A DNA stretch of 64,000 nucleotides. Origin: Diorhabda sublineata (Eukaryota > Arthropoda > Insecta > Coleoptera > Chrysomelidae). The notes under the pieces were generated by a model, which did not search any database, was not told the origin of the DNA, and saw only the letters and a list, made by a program, of their open reading frames with translations. Location: assembly GCF_026230105.1 (NCBI RefSeq), contig NC_079482.1:1798001-1862000 (forward strand), given 5' to 3'. The position numbers and the translations under genes are program-made. This document shows positions 37,701 to 47,019 of this stretch, in pieces; position 1 is the stretch's first letter, and every line of letters starts with the position of its first letter.

Positions 37701-40700
37701 ACATTTTTAAATCAGTATTACCAACCAACTGACATGTTTTTCCCTTTATACAGTTAAATTGTCACTTTTCAATGTCACTTGTCATATTCATAACTTCGAT
37801 TCGGTAATACCAACTAATTAGAATGATTTCCACTAAAATTCTTCAAGTCACTTGTCAAATCGACATTTTTAAATCAGTATTACCAACCAACTGACATGTT
37901 TTTCCCTTTATACAGTTAAATTGTCACTTTTCAATGTCACTTGTCCTATTCATAACTTCGATTCGGTAATACCAACTAATTAGAACGTTTTCCACTAAAA
38001 CTGTTCAAGTCACTTGTCAAATCGACATTTTTAAATCATTATTACCAACCAGCTGACATATTTTCACCCTTATACAGTTCAATTGTCACTTTTCAACGTC
38101 ACTTGTCATATTCATAACTTCGATTCGGTAATACCAACTAATTAGAATGTTTTCCACTAAAATTCTTCAAGTCACTTGTCAAATCGACATTTTTAAATCA
38201 TTATTACCAACCAACTGACATGTTTTTCCCTTTATACAGTTAAATTGTCACTTTTCAACGTCACTTGTCAGATGTCAGTACTCATCAATATAATTTTATG
38301 ATATTTGCGCATGCGCCGAGAGAATCACACATTGAAATTTCGGCCATTTTGAACGCCAAGTATGACAATACGCGGATCTACTTGTACCTTAGTTGGCGCG
38401 TATTTATTTCTCGAGTACCGACAATTTGATTTTAATTTGAACCAATCTGCATCATGATTTTTTAATACCGTTTAATGCCATAATTTCATTTATTGAAATG
38501 ATTTTAGTAAATAATACGCCGTATTCTTTAGTACCAGTCATACAATGGTCGGACGCGACGTTACGCGCAGGCGTAGCCGCTCTTCAGCGCGGCAGAGCCC
38601 GCGCGGCGTATCCCACAGCGGCGGCGGCGGCCGCGGCCGCTGCGGCTTTCGCCAGACACCCCACTCCATTAACAGCCGGCTCTCTCCACGGATACACTCC
38701 CGTTATCAATACTCTACCGGTAGATGGCGGTGTTTACTACGATCCATTCCTAGCTGCCCATGCTGCCGATCCAAATTATACAAGACTGCAAGTAAGTACG
38801 AATCGGAATTTTCAAATATAAAATAATAATTTCCAAGTTTTTTATAGTGAAAAATTAACAAATTCCTAAAAAAACTATACTCAATATCTTGTATTCCTTT
38901 TTAAGTGCCTTTATTGTTGTGTTTTCCATCCACTACCAATCAACTGACATGTTTTTTCCCTTTATTCAGTTAAATTGTCACTTTTCAACGTCACTTGTCA
39001 AATTCATAACTTCGATTCGGTAATACCAACTAATTAGAATGTTTTCCACTAAAACTGTTCAATTCACTTGTCAAATCGACATTTTTTAATCAGTATTACC
39101 AACTAGCTGACATGTTTTCTCCCTTTATACAGTTAAATTGTCACTTTTCAACGTCACTTGTCAAATTCGTAACTTCGATTCAGTAATACCAACCAATTAG
39201 AATGTTTTCCACTAAAACTGTTCAATTCACTTGTCAAATCGACATTTTTTAATCAGTATTACCAACTAGCTGACATGTTTTCTCCCTTTATACAGTTAAA
39301 TTGTCACTTTTCAACGTCACTTGTCAAATTCGTAACTTCGATTCAGTAATACCAACCAATTAGAATGTTTTCCACTAAAACTGTTCAATTCACTTGTCAA
39401 ATCGACATTTTTAAATCATTATTACCAACCAACTGACATGTTTTTCCCTTTATACAGTTCAATTGTCACTTTTCAACGTCACTTGTCAAATTCGTAACTT
39501 CGATTCAGTAATACCAACCAATTAGAATGTTTTCCACTAAAACTGTTCAATTCACTTGTCAAATCGACATTTTTAAATCAGTATTACCAACTAGCTGACA
39601 TGTTTTCTCCCTTTATACAGTTAAATTGTCACTTTTCAACGTCACTTGTCAAATTCGTAACTTCGATTCAGTAATACCAACCAATTAGAATGTTTTCCAC
39701 TAAAACTGTTCAATTCACTTGTCAAATCGACATTTTTAAATCAGTATTACCAACTAGCTGACATGTTTTCTCCCTTTATACAGTTAAATTGTCACTTTTC
39801 AACGTCACTTGTCAAATTCGTAACTTCGATTCAGTAATACCAACCAATTAGAATGTTTTCCACTAAAACTGTTCAATTCACTTGTCAAATCGACATTTTT
39901 AAATCATTATTACCAACCAACTGACATGTTTTTCCCTTTATACAGTTCAATTGTCACTTTTCAACGTCATTTGTCAAATTCATAACTTCGAACCTAACCT
40001 AACCGATTAATTAGAATGTAGGCGCGTTTTTTAGGTTGTCGATTGTCAATTTCTAACCTTTAAATGGTTTATGAGGATGTCTACGAAGTACAATTCATTC
40101 ATAAACATCGCTAAATTTAAATTTCGTAACCTGCACCGTATAAAATGATTTATCTCGCTCTAAAGTCATCTGCGAATTGAAATTTATAAAATCGTTGTTG
40201 ATATTCGTACTGAACAAACTTTTAACGCTACCACTACGTTTCGATAACCAACTTATCGTCTTCGGAGACTAAATATTCAATATTCAATCCCGAATATGTT
40301 CAGTGTCTAAAAATATTTAGGTTAGGTACGAATTTACGACAGACGGTCCGTTGTGGTGGGTTAGTAAAATGTGTATTTGAAATATAGGCGGCGGCAGCTG
40401 CGGCGGCGGCGACACCTTTACTCAAAACTCCCCTCTCGACCGCCCAACAAGCTAGTTACGCGGCGGCGGCGACGTATACGGCGGTCGCGGCGAGATACGG
40501 AGCGGCGGCCGCTGCTCAACCCGTCGCCGGATACGCGGTCGCAGGATACGGTAGAGATTACGCGGATCCTTATTTGGGACACGGAATCGGACCGATGGCT
40601 GGATATGGGGTAAATAATAACATTGAATATCTATTGTTTCGATCGATAACGTTTGTTGTTTATTTCTAGGCCGCTGTGTATCGTAGTGGTTACAACCGTT

Positions 40701-40714
40701 TCACGCCCTACTAA
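16339..40714 (+). CDS. Rbfox1: Rbfox (fox-1/A2BP1 family) RNA-binding splicing regulator, 3' part, five exons
   Basis: Join 16339-16431, 35662-35716, 38532-38791, 40388-40609 and 40670-40714: 675 nt, 224 residues plus stop, every junction GT-AG and in phase. Family knowledge: Rbfox proteins are nuclear (some isoforms cytoplasmic) regulators that bind UGCAUG in pre-mRNA through one RRM and control alternative exons, mainly in neurons and muscle. Seen here: the second half of the RRM with RNP1 (GFGFVTF), the post-RRM VNNATARVQ, then an Ala-rich, Tyr/Gly-rich C-terminal domain ending YRSGYNRFTPY (vertebrate proteins end YRGGYNRFAPY). The exons for the N-terminus and first RRM half (LHVSNIPF..., ...DVEIIFNERGSK) were not found in 1-16338, so they are probably further upstream. 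The second intron shown here (19.2 kb) is filled with satellites. The family call is near certain; the symbol follows insect and vertebrate usage. Confidence 0.95.
16435..16440 (+). promoter_or_regulatory. TGCATG immediately after the 5' splice site
   Basis: Hexamer starting at intron position 4 of the weak donor GTGTGCATG; it overlaps the U1-pairing region. Confidence 0.6.
16441..17868. other. Rbfox1: Start of the 19.2-kb Rbfox intron
   Basis: Apart from the 72-bp dispersed segment, contains two GC-richer patches (16575-16640, 17095-17250). No satellite. Possible splicing-regulatory DNA. Confidence 0.4.
17176..17247 (+). repeat. 72-bp dispersed conserved segment, copy 1
   Basis: GC-richer block beginning GTCAGTCGGCGTTGTGCTAC. 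An inverted copy, 64 of 72 bases identical, lies at 31938-32009. One frame is open in both and reads QSALCYGHVN(I/V)IDPP(A/V)ECDSF. Origin unknown (mobile-element piece or conserved exon). Confidence 0.6.
17869..18430. mobile_element. Foldback element with a different core but the same ends as the 588-bp units
   Basis: The left end carries GTTAGTACGCTTTGGTGTTT and the right end CACCAAAGTGTACTAAC, matching the boundaries of the 588-bp units. The core is a palindrome: AAGGAGAGGGTG (about 18099) pairs with CACCCTCTCCTT, and CAACCCCTCTGAAGAACGTG pairs with its inverse near 18231-18250, around a centre at about 18125-18150. Confidence 0.65.
18410..21355. repeat. 588-bp tandem array of paired hairpins (about 5 copies)
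   Basis: Matching segments recur at exactly 588 bp (18818, 19406, 19994, 20582). Each unit consists of two adjacent palindromes. One runs from TAATATATTTTCCGAGCTTT to its inverse, with arms including TTTTGAGTTGTATA. The other runs from GCCACGTTC(C/T)CATTAAG to its inverse, with arms including GACAATTCTTTCTTAAACTA. The 75-codon ORF in each unit (MFLPSSGNLQYKL...) spans a hairpin and is judged spurious. Confidence 0.88.
21356..23009. other. Rbfox intron, unassigned
   Basis: No satellite. A 67-codon frame at 21982-22185 (MDKLRNQLKIDPRNIRRFKT...) is not recognised and lacks clear splice sites. Possibly decayed mobile-element coding sequence. Confidence 0.4.
23010..25560. repeat. 92-bp satellite with 552-bp (6-mer) higher-order unit
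   Basis: About 28 copies. Two monomer classes alternate: TATGGGGTACTATTTGGGTC and TTTGGGGTACCATTTGGGTC. A marker variant TTTTGAGATC recurs at 24173 and 24725, 552 bp apart, i.e. six monomers. Minus-strand ORFs (MATKKTEIDPNG...) are repeat translations broken by the non-triplet period. Confidence 0.92.
25685..25738. repeat. (TA)n microsatellite
   Basis: About 27 uninterrupted TA dinucleotides. Confidence 0.95.
25739..26734. other. Rbfox intron with one TACAGGGTGTG element end
   Basis: TACAGGGTGTGTTCCGGGAC near 26250 begins a repeat-like stretch. No gene seen. Confidence 0.4.
26735..27500. repeat. About 160-bp tandem repeat, five copies
   Basis: CATCTACGTATCTCCTAAAC recurs near 26749, 26897, 27058, 27219 (CTTCT variant) and 27379. 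Each unit ends with TTTGTACAG(G/T)TTGTCCC and AAAAGTTACGGATTGTTAAC. Units differ by insertion of ATCGAAAA around the ATCGATT motif. Confidence 0.85.
27501..28449. other. Rbfox intron, unassigned
   Basis: AT-rich; frames at 27558, 27836 and 27840 lack recognisable content. No tandem structure seen. Confidence 0.4.
28450..29585. repeat. About 432-bp tandem duplication, 2.6 copies
   Basis: TGTTGATATATTTGCTTGGT recurs near 28552, 28985 and 29439. Copies 1 and 2 share a + frame of about 87 codons containing NYWLRHGRLQIEQADVAHGL and FLWKSSGYEGTSFPRKIQDQ; the third copy is truncated. Few substitutions separate the copies. The peptide matches nothing I recognise; it could be a fragment of a mobile element or a chance frame. 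Confidence 0.75.
29586..32739. other. Rbfox intron, mostly unassigned
   Basis: Holds the inverted 72-bp segment, a TACAGGGTGTCCC end at about 30811 and an ACCCTGTATAA end at about 31575. A 140-codon + frame (30036-30458) ends at GAGGAG|GTAAGT, which mimics a donor in a GC-rich patch, but no matching acceptor or homology supports an exon. Confidence 0.4.
31938..32009 (-). repeat. 72-bp dispersed conserved segment, copy 2 (inverted)
   Basis: Reverse complement matches 17176-17247 with eight differences. Four of these fall at third codon positions of the shared open frame. Confidence 0.6.
32740..34665. repeat. 60-bp HindIII-type satellite (about 32 copies)
   Basis: Unit TTATAATTCAAAAATTC...CCAAAAGCTTGGAA(A/G)TTCGAAAATAATCAATTTTCTACC, with AAGCTT in nearly every copy. 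Marker variants repeat at 240 bp (CTCCTCC at about 32987 and 33227; AATTCCTTTTCC at about 33041 and 33281), so four-monomer blocks were duplicated. The edges are clearly more diverged than the centre. Confidence 0.93.
35112..35363 (+). pseudogene. Mariner/Tc1-like transposase fragment
   Basis: An open frame of 83 codons contains INSWMFHRDNTPTLHLDFMT then KHETSPIIRQILLP. W-x-FHxDNxPxH followed by a helix is the second-Asp block of Tc1/mariner transposases; the YSPDL block that should follow is missing or mutated. It lies in the 19-kb Rbfox intron, 0.3 kb before the 55-nt exon. Confidence 0.5.
35662..35716 (+). CDS. Rbfox1: Rbfox 55-nt exon following the RRM
   Basis: Reads VNNATARVQTKKPPTLPT plus one base, between acceptor TTTAG and donor GTAAGT at 35717. 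VNNATARV is the hallmark end of the Rbfox RRM and follows GRKIE directly. The exon is too short to stand out as an ORF; it was found by searching for the expected peptide. Its phase-1 end fits the next exon. Confidence 0.93.
35823..38268. repeat. 162-bp satellite, block A (Rbfox intron before the Ala-rich exon)
   Basis: About 15 copies of a unit containing TTCACTTGTCAAAT(C), CCAACCAACTGACATGTTTT and TAATACCAACTAATTAGAAT. The rare variant TAGAACGTTT occurs at 37171 and 37981, 810 bp apart, marking a five-monomer higher-order duplication. Confidence 0.92.
38532..38791 (+). CDS. Rbfox1: Rbfox Ala-rich C-terminal exon
   Basis: Reads ...VIQWSDATLRAGVAALQRGRARAAYP, a run of ten alanines, then ARHPTPLTAGSLHGYTP and YYDPFLAAHAADPNYTRLQ, ending at donor GTAAGT (38792). 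The C-terminal domain of Rbfox recruits partners for splicing activation. The start is ambiguous: AG dinucleotides at 38506, 38530 and 38536 give exon starts 38508, 38532 and 38538, all in the same phase, differing by 24 and 6 nt. I chose the middle one because of the pyrimidine-containing TATTCTTTAG before it. The exon is GC-rich (GCGGCGGCGG...) in AT-rich surroundings, so long ORFs also occur in the wrong frame. Confidence 0.9.
38935..39998. repeat. 162-bp satellite, block B (Rbfox intron between Ala-rich exons)
   Basis: Six to seven copies of the same unit as block A, with their own shared variants (CCAACTAGCTGACATGTTTT; AATTCGTAACTTCGATTCAG). It fills most of the 1.6-kb intron. Confidence 0.92.
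40388..40609 (+). CDS. Rbfox1: Rbfox Ala/Tyr/Gly-rich penultimate exon
   Basis: 74 codons between acceptor ATATAG and donor GTAAAT (40610). It begins with eight alanines, then TPLLKTPLSTAQQASYAAAA, TYTAVAARYGAAAAAQPVAG and GYGRDYADPYLGHGIGPMAGYG. YGRDYADPYLGHGIGP aligns with YGRVYAADPYHHALAP of vertebrate Rbfox. Phase 0/0. Confidence 0.93.
40670..40714 (+). CDS. Rbfox1: Rbfox terminal coding exon
   Basis: AAVYRSGYNRFTPY and stop TAA (40712-40714), after a 60-nt intron with acceptor TTTCTAG. Vertebrate Rbfox ends ASIYRGGYNRFAPY; this C-terminal Tyr-containing tail is part of the region used for higher-order assembly in the family. Confidence 0.95.
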   Translation, partial: AAVYRSGYNRFTPY

Positions 40715-40830
40715 ACATATCAGCAGCTCCGTTGGGCCTACCACCCTAAATACTCAAAATAAACGTTAATCGTCTTGTGTACGTAGCACAATGCAGCACA
40801 AAAACAAATAAATGAAAATATATATATATA
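40715..40830 (+). other. Rbfox1: Rbfox 3' UTR with poly(A) signals
   Basis: Sequence after the stop codon holds two AATAAA hexamers, at 40758-40763 and 40807-40812, followed by a short (TA)n run near 40820-40840. The transcript end is inferred; longer 3' UTRs are common in this family. Confidence 0.5.
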
Positions 40831-41039
40831 TATATATAAATATATGATTTTAAGATTTGAATAAGGAATATAAGAGCCAAAGAGCTGAAAGTAAAAAAAG
40901 AAAACTCACTAATGTAAAAACCCTTGTGATAGCCCAAAAAAAGCTAACCCAGCTCTCTATTATTAAGCGTTAAGGTTTAATTAGGATTTTCCGTACACTT
41001 ATACTCGCTAAATTCGATGTCAAACGTATCCTTTAATTA

Positions 41040-43140
41040 TTTTTCCCAATCTCGTTCGAGTCGCTTGTCAAATTTGTCGCATTTCAACGTCACTTGTCAT
41101 ATTCATAACTTCGATTCAGTAATACCAACTAATTAGAATGTTTTCCACTAAAACTGTTCAAGTCACTTGTCAAATCGACATTTGTGAATCATTATTACCA
41201 ACCAGCTGACATGTTTTTCCCCATTATACAGTTAAATTGTCATTTTTCAATGTCACTTGTCAAATTCATAACTTTGAATCAGTAATACCAACTAATTAGA
41301 ATGTTTTCCACTAAAACTGTTCAATTCACTTGTCAAATCGACATTTTTAAATCAGTATTACCAACCAACTGACATGTTTTTTCCCTTTATACAGTTAAAT
41401 TGTCACTTTTCAATGTCACTTGTCAAATTCATAATTTCGATTCGGTAATACTAACAAATTAGAATGTTTTCCACTAAAATTCTTCAAGTCACTTGTCAAA
41501 TCGACATTTTTAAATCATTATTACCAATCAGCTGACATATTTTCACCCTTATACAATTCAATTGTCACTTCTCAACGTCACTTGTCATATTCATAACTTC
41601 GATTCAGTAATACCAACTAATTAGAATGTTTTCCACTAAAATTCTTCAAATCACTTGTCAAATCGACATTTTTAAATCATTATTACCAATCAGCTGACAT
41701 ATTTTCACCCTTATACAATTCAATTGTCACTTGTCCTATTCATAACTTCGATTCTGTAATACCAACTAATTAGAATGTTTTTCACTAAAATTCTTCAAGT
41801 CACTTGTCAAATCGACATTTGTGAATCATTATTACCAACCAGCTGACATGTTTTCCCCCATTATACAGTTAAATTGTCATTTTTCAATGTCACTTGTCAA
41901 ATTCATAACTTTGAATCAGTAATACCAACTAATTAGAATGTTTTCCACTAAAACTGTTCAATTCACTTGTCAAATCGACATTTTTAAATCAGTATTACCA
42001 ACCAACTGACATGTTTTTTCCCTTTATACAGTTAAATTGTCACTTTTCAATGTCACTTGTCAAATTCATAATTTCGATTCGGTAATACTAACAAATTAGA
42101 ATGTTTTCCACTAAAATTCTTCAAGTCACTTGTCAAATCGACATTTTTAAATCATTATTACCAATCAGCTGACATATTTTCACCCTTATACAAATCAATT
42201 GTCACTTTTCAACGTCACTTGTCATATTCATAACTTCGATTCAGTAATACCAACTAATTAGAATGTTATCCACTAAAATTCTTCAAATCACTCGTCAAAT
42301 CGACATTTTTAAATCATTATTACCAATCAGCTGACATATTTTCACCCTTATACAAATCAATTGTCACTTTTCAACGTCACTTGTCATATTCATAACTTCG
42401 ATTCAGTAATACCAACTAATTAGAATGTTATCCACTAAAATTCTTCAAATCACTCGTCAAATCGACATTTTTAAATCATTATTACCAATCAGCTGACATA
42501 TTTTCACCCTTATACAATTCAATTGTCACTTGTCCTATTCATAACTTCGATTCTGTAATACCAACTAATTAGAATGTTTTTCACTAAAATTCTTCAAGTC
42601 ACTTGTCAAATCGACATTTTTAAATCATTAAATATCATTTTTCAATGTCACTTGTCAAATCCATAACTTGGATTCAACAATACTAACTAATTAGAATGTT
42701 TTCCACTAAAACTGTTCAAGTCAGTTGTCAATTTGACAGTTTTTAATCAGTAGCATCAATCAGCTGAAATTTTACTCCTCAAGATAGTTGAAATGTCACA
42801 TGACAATGTCATTTGTAAAACCAACTTATTTGAATCAGTAATACCAACCAATCGAAATATCGGTGCAACTGAATTAACGATGCCAACCTGCTAAAATCCT
42901 GTTTCCTCTAAATCTGTCAAATTGACATATGTCAAATCGGTGATACCAATCAACTGACATGGTTTTCCCTATACTTGTTCGAGCCTATTATTTTGTTGGT
43001 ATCATCGAATGAATCGTGCCAACCAATTGAAATGTTTTCTTCTAAAACTGTCAAATTGACACATGTCAAACCAGTGATACCAATCAACTGACATTTTTCC
43101 CTCTGACTTGTTTATTTTTTGATAACCTAAAATGAGTGAT
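41040..43140. repeat. 162-bp satellite, block C (downstream of Rbfox), decaying to the right
   Basis: About ten recognisable copies to about 42630, including a longer-range duplication: the stretch starting near 41140 recurs near 41800-42640. Then increasingly diverged remnants (AACTGACAT, CTGTCAAATTGACA) extend to about 43140. Confidence 0.88.
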
Positions 43141-44044
43141 GTCAATCGGCTGATACTTATTTTAAAATCCCCTAAATTCGAATCAAAATTCCCTAACTGT
43201 GACAGTCGAAAGTAAAAGAGAAGAATAAAAAAGACATTTTTGTAAATACACTGAAAAAACAGTCAACTGCTAATAAATATTGGGAAAAATATTAAAAACG
43301 ATGTATTTGATATTGAATTATCATTGTGGACCACTGTTTTTTGTACAGGGACCACAAAAATTAGGATTTTTCTTAGATCTAAATCAGAATCTCAAATTTT
43401 TTGATATTTTTCTTGTGAATTTTCATACGGATTCTGATGTAGGCGATAATCTCTAATGATGCTTTGAATCTTGTTATAATTTACTTTATAGGAATAGAGG
43501 GCGTTTTAATCTCTTGTATAAATTAGTGAATAATTAATATTTTTAATTAAATCGAACTCAAATTGGGATCATCAAATTTTTCAATTCCATTTAAATCCAT
43601 TTATCGACGTTAACAATTTTTTTTTATTTTTTCCCCCCTTCCATTTTGTTTTTATACTCCAATTTCCAATTATATTTATTTCTATATCCCCTTGTATCAT
43701 ATTCTGTTACTTTTTTTTCTTCTTGTAAGCCCAGTCTAAACCCGATTCAATTCTACGGTTTCTTCTTCTTTCCAATTTCCTCTCTCTGCTAAATTTTTAT
43801 TTTCCTGATCATTTCTGATGATTTTTTTCATCATTTATAAATCTTGTATTTCAACTGTTTCATTTCTAGAATTATTTTTCCCTCCTTATCATGTTTTCAA
43901 ATTATAATTTTTAATTTTTCATTTCTACGTACCCTGTATACTTTTACTTTGTTTTTGTTTTTCAAATTATCCTCGGCGAGGGCCAAATCGAATTCCATTT
44001 TGTTTTCTATGCGTTTCCGATGACTAATACCAAATTTTATATAC
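43141..44044. other. Intergenic AT-rich DNA with a T/C-rich stretch
   Basis: 43600-43930 is pyrimidine-rich on the + strand. ACCCTGTATAC near 43930 is another element end. No gene seen. Confidence 0.5.
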
Positions 44045-46040
44045 GAGGTTTGTTCGAAAATACTAATTCCGATTAAACATAAAATATCTTTATATTGAAT
44101 AATATCGATAATTGTTGTTTCAAAAATGATTAGAGCTAAAATTTATGTAATTAAAACCATCTTTATGGAAAATTAGGTTCGTTATAGTAATTTTTCTATT
44201 TAGAATTATTACATTTAATTTTGAGGTGATTGTAATTTTTTTTTCAAAATAGATGGATTTAACTGCATGAAATTTTTATTCTTAATAATAAATTTATTAA
44301 CAATTTTCAATATTATCAACTATACAAAATTTAACTTATTAGTAAAATTCATTTTTCGACGAACCTTGTATACGATTGAAAAAGAAAATTGGTTATATTT
44401 CAAATTTTGGAATTTTTTATCGAAAATATCTTCAGTTTCATGAGAATAATGATAAAAAATGTTTTTTTATGTGATCTCAACTTAGGGAGGTATACAGTAT
44501 GTCTCCCTAAATTGAAATCATATGGAAAACTTTTTAATTATGTTTAGATAAAAAAATAATCGTGATAAAAGGTTCTAAAAGTTATAAAAATATGCAATTT
44601 AATCAAGTTTCTTCATAATTAATTATATCAATAATTATTATGTTAAAAAATGATTGTTGATATTATTAATTATGGAAAAACTGCTTTTTTTTAACAAACC
44701 TCGTATACGAGTGGAAAAAAATTAATATTAATTGATTGTTTTTTCGTTTTTCTAAGTTTTAGAACCTTTTATCACGATTATTTTATTAATGATTCCAATT
44801 TAGGGGGACATATTGTATACCTCCCTAAGTTAAGATCACATAAAAACATTTTTTATCATTATTCTCATGAAACTAAAGATATTTTCGATAGAAAAATCCA
44901 AAATTTGAAATATAACCAATTTTTTTTCCAGTGGTATACGAGGCTCGTCGAAAAATTAATTTCCCAGTTCACCTATATACCTTGTTAATTAAGTTTATTG
45001 AAAATATGAACGATTTTGATCACATATTTGCACTATTTGACGCTAATTTCATCATTTTTTTAATAATCATCATTGATATTATTAATTATGAAGTAACTTG
45101 ATTAAATTGCAACTTTTTTCAACGAACCTCGTATACGACAGGATAAAAAATTGATATTACATAATTGTTTCTTCATTTTTATAACTTTTAGAACCTTTTA
45201 TCACGATTATTTTTTGTTTCTAAACATTATAATTAATGATTACAATTTAGGAAGACATACTGTATATCCCACTAAGTTGAGATCACATAAAAAACCTTTT
45301 TTATCATTTTTTCATGAAACTAAAGATATTTTCGATAAAAAAATCCAAAATTTGAAATATAACCAATTTTTTTTCCAGTGGTATACGAGGCTCGTCGAAA
45401 AATTAATTTCCCAGTTCACCTATATACCTTGTTAATTAAGTTTATTGAAAATATGAACGATTTTGATAACATATTTGACGCTAATTTCATCATTTTTTTA
45501 ATAATCATCATTGATATTATTAATTATGAAGTAACTTGATTAAATTGCAACTTTTTTCAACAAACCTCGTATACGACAGGATAAAAAATTGGTTCTATTA
45601 AAAATTTTCGAATTTTTCATCGAAAATAACTTTAGTTTCATGAAAAAATGATAAAAAAGGTTTTTTATGTGATCTCAACTTAGTGGGATATACAGATATA
45701 CAGTATGTCCTCCTAAATTGGAGTCATTAATTATAATGTTTAGAAACAAAAATTAATCGTGATAAAAGGTTCTAAAACTTATAAAAACGAAAAAACAATC
45801 AACAAATATTAATTTTTTTCCAGTCGTATACGAGGTTTGTTGAAAAATACAAATTTATAAATAACGATATTATCCATCATAAGTTTAAAAAAATGTTCAA
45901 AACTACGTTTAAATACTTAATTGATAAATTTTACATTAAAAAGTTTTTGAATTTTTATATTTTTGATAAAATTATTTAACAAAGTATAAAGTTAGACTTT
46001 GTAAAAATAATTTTTTCGACGAACCTCGTATACGACCGAA
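44045..46040. mobile_element. Cluster of inverted elements with CCTCGTATACGA ends
   Basis: CCTCGTATACGA or its inverse occurs (with variants) near 44045, 44360, 44697, 44935, 45125, 45382, 45565, 45828 and 46021, in alternating orientation. Internal segments (TATCACGATTATTTT; GATCTCAACTTAG) appear on both strands, so adjacent copies form long hairpins. One ~447-bp stretch is directly duplicated (44931 and 45378). Non-coding; a MITE or foldback family. Confidence 0.7.
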
Positions 46041-47019
46041 ACAAAATTTAATATCTAACGATCACATTGAAAATTCTAGTAATTTTTAACAAAAAATCAT
46101 TTTTTTTTTCTCAAAAATATAAATAAAAAAAAATGGGAGGAAATTTCACAAAAATTTACAAAAACATTGTTAATTAAATTAAATCGAACAATACATATTT
46201 GATCACAATTTCAGTTCGGACAATTCTCGAATTCAATATAAAATAAGCAACGTTGCCAGTTGTAATAAATTTACCTAAAACTAATACATCACAAATTAAG
46301 ATATTTCACATTCAATTTTGATTTATGAAATATATATTTCAGAAAACGGAGATATTAAAACCAACCCCTTGATATTTAGCGTTCTGTGAATATTTATAAG
46401 GATGTTATGCATAAAAAAGATGCCATATTATGACCGAAATATTAAATAACGTCTTAGAATCTCACGTAAAAGCAATTGTATCATGTCCTCCAATTTCAAT
46501 ATCGTGTATATATATATATATAAATATTGAAAAGTGAGCCAATTATTACTCGTAGGATGTTCATTGTAGGTATAGTTTGACAACACCGTGTATTTCGTTC
46601 AGTTTCGAATAATAAATTTCGACCGAAGCTCTAATTAAATAACTGCAATGGAAATGTCCAACTACAACTCCATCTTTTACTGTGATTTTCCCGTTTTATT
46701 TTCTGGCTATTCGATAAATTCTTCTTCTTCGCCTACTTCTCGCACTTTAACTGTTCATTCCACTTCCTCTTTCTTTATTTGTTATCGTACCACCACATTT
46801 TATCCCCCTTCACGGATTCACATCAAATTTACATACATTTACACATTTTGTTGATCGATTCTATTTCTTCTTCTTCTTCTTCACAAATTCTACCATCATT
46901 TCTCTTCTTCTTTACTTGATTCTTCTGTTTCCATGTTTTGTGTGGCTTCTTCCGTTGTTCGTATAATTTTGTGTCTTTCCATTTCCAATTTTCAAGTCTG
47001 TTTTTAAGCCTGATACTAT
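46041..47019. other. Intergenic DNA before the 174-bp array
   Basis: Includes a short (TA)n at about 46508. From about 46720 the sequence becomes TTC/CTT-rich, like the array it precedes; it may be the unamplified remainder of the parent element. Confidence 0.4.

Noticed and set aside
38545..38826. 93-codon Arg/Gly/Ser-rich + frame
   Set aside because: Wrong-frame reading of the GC-rich Rbfox Ala exon; the in-phase frame has Rbfox homology and correct splice junctions.
40371..40613. 80-codon Arg-rich + ORF
   Set aside because: Frame-shifted shadow of the 222-nt Rbfox exon.
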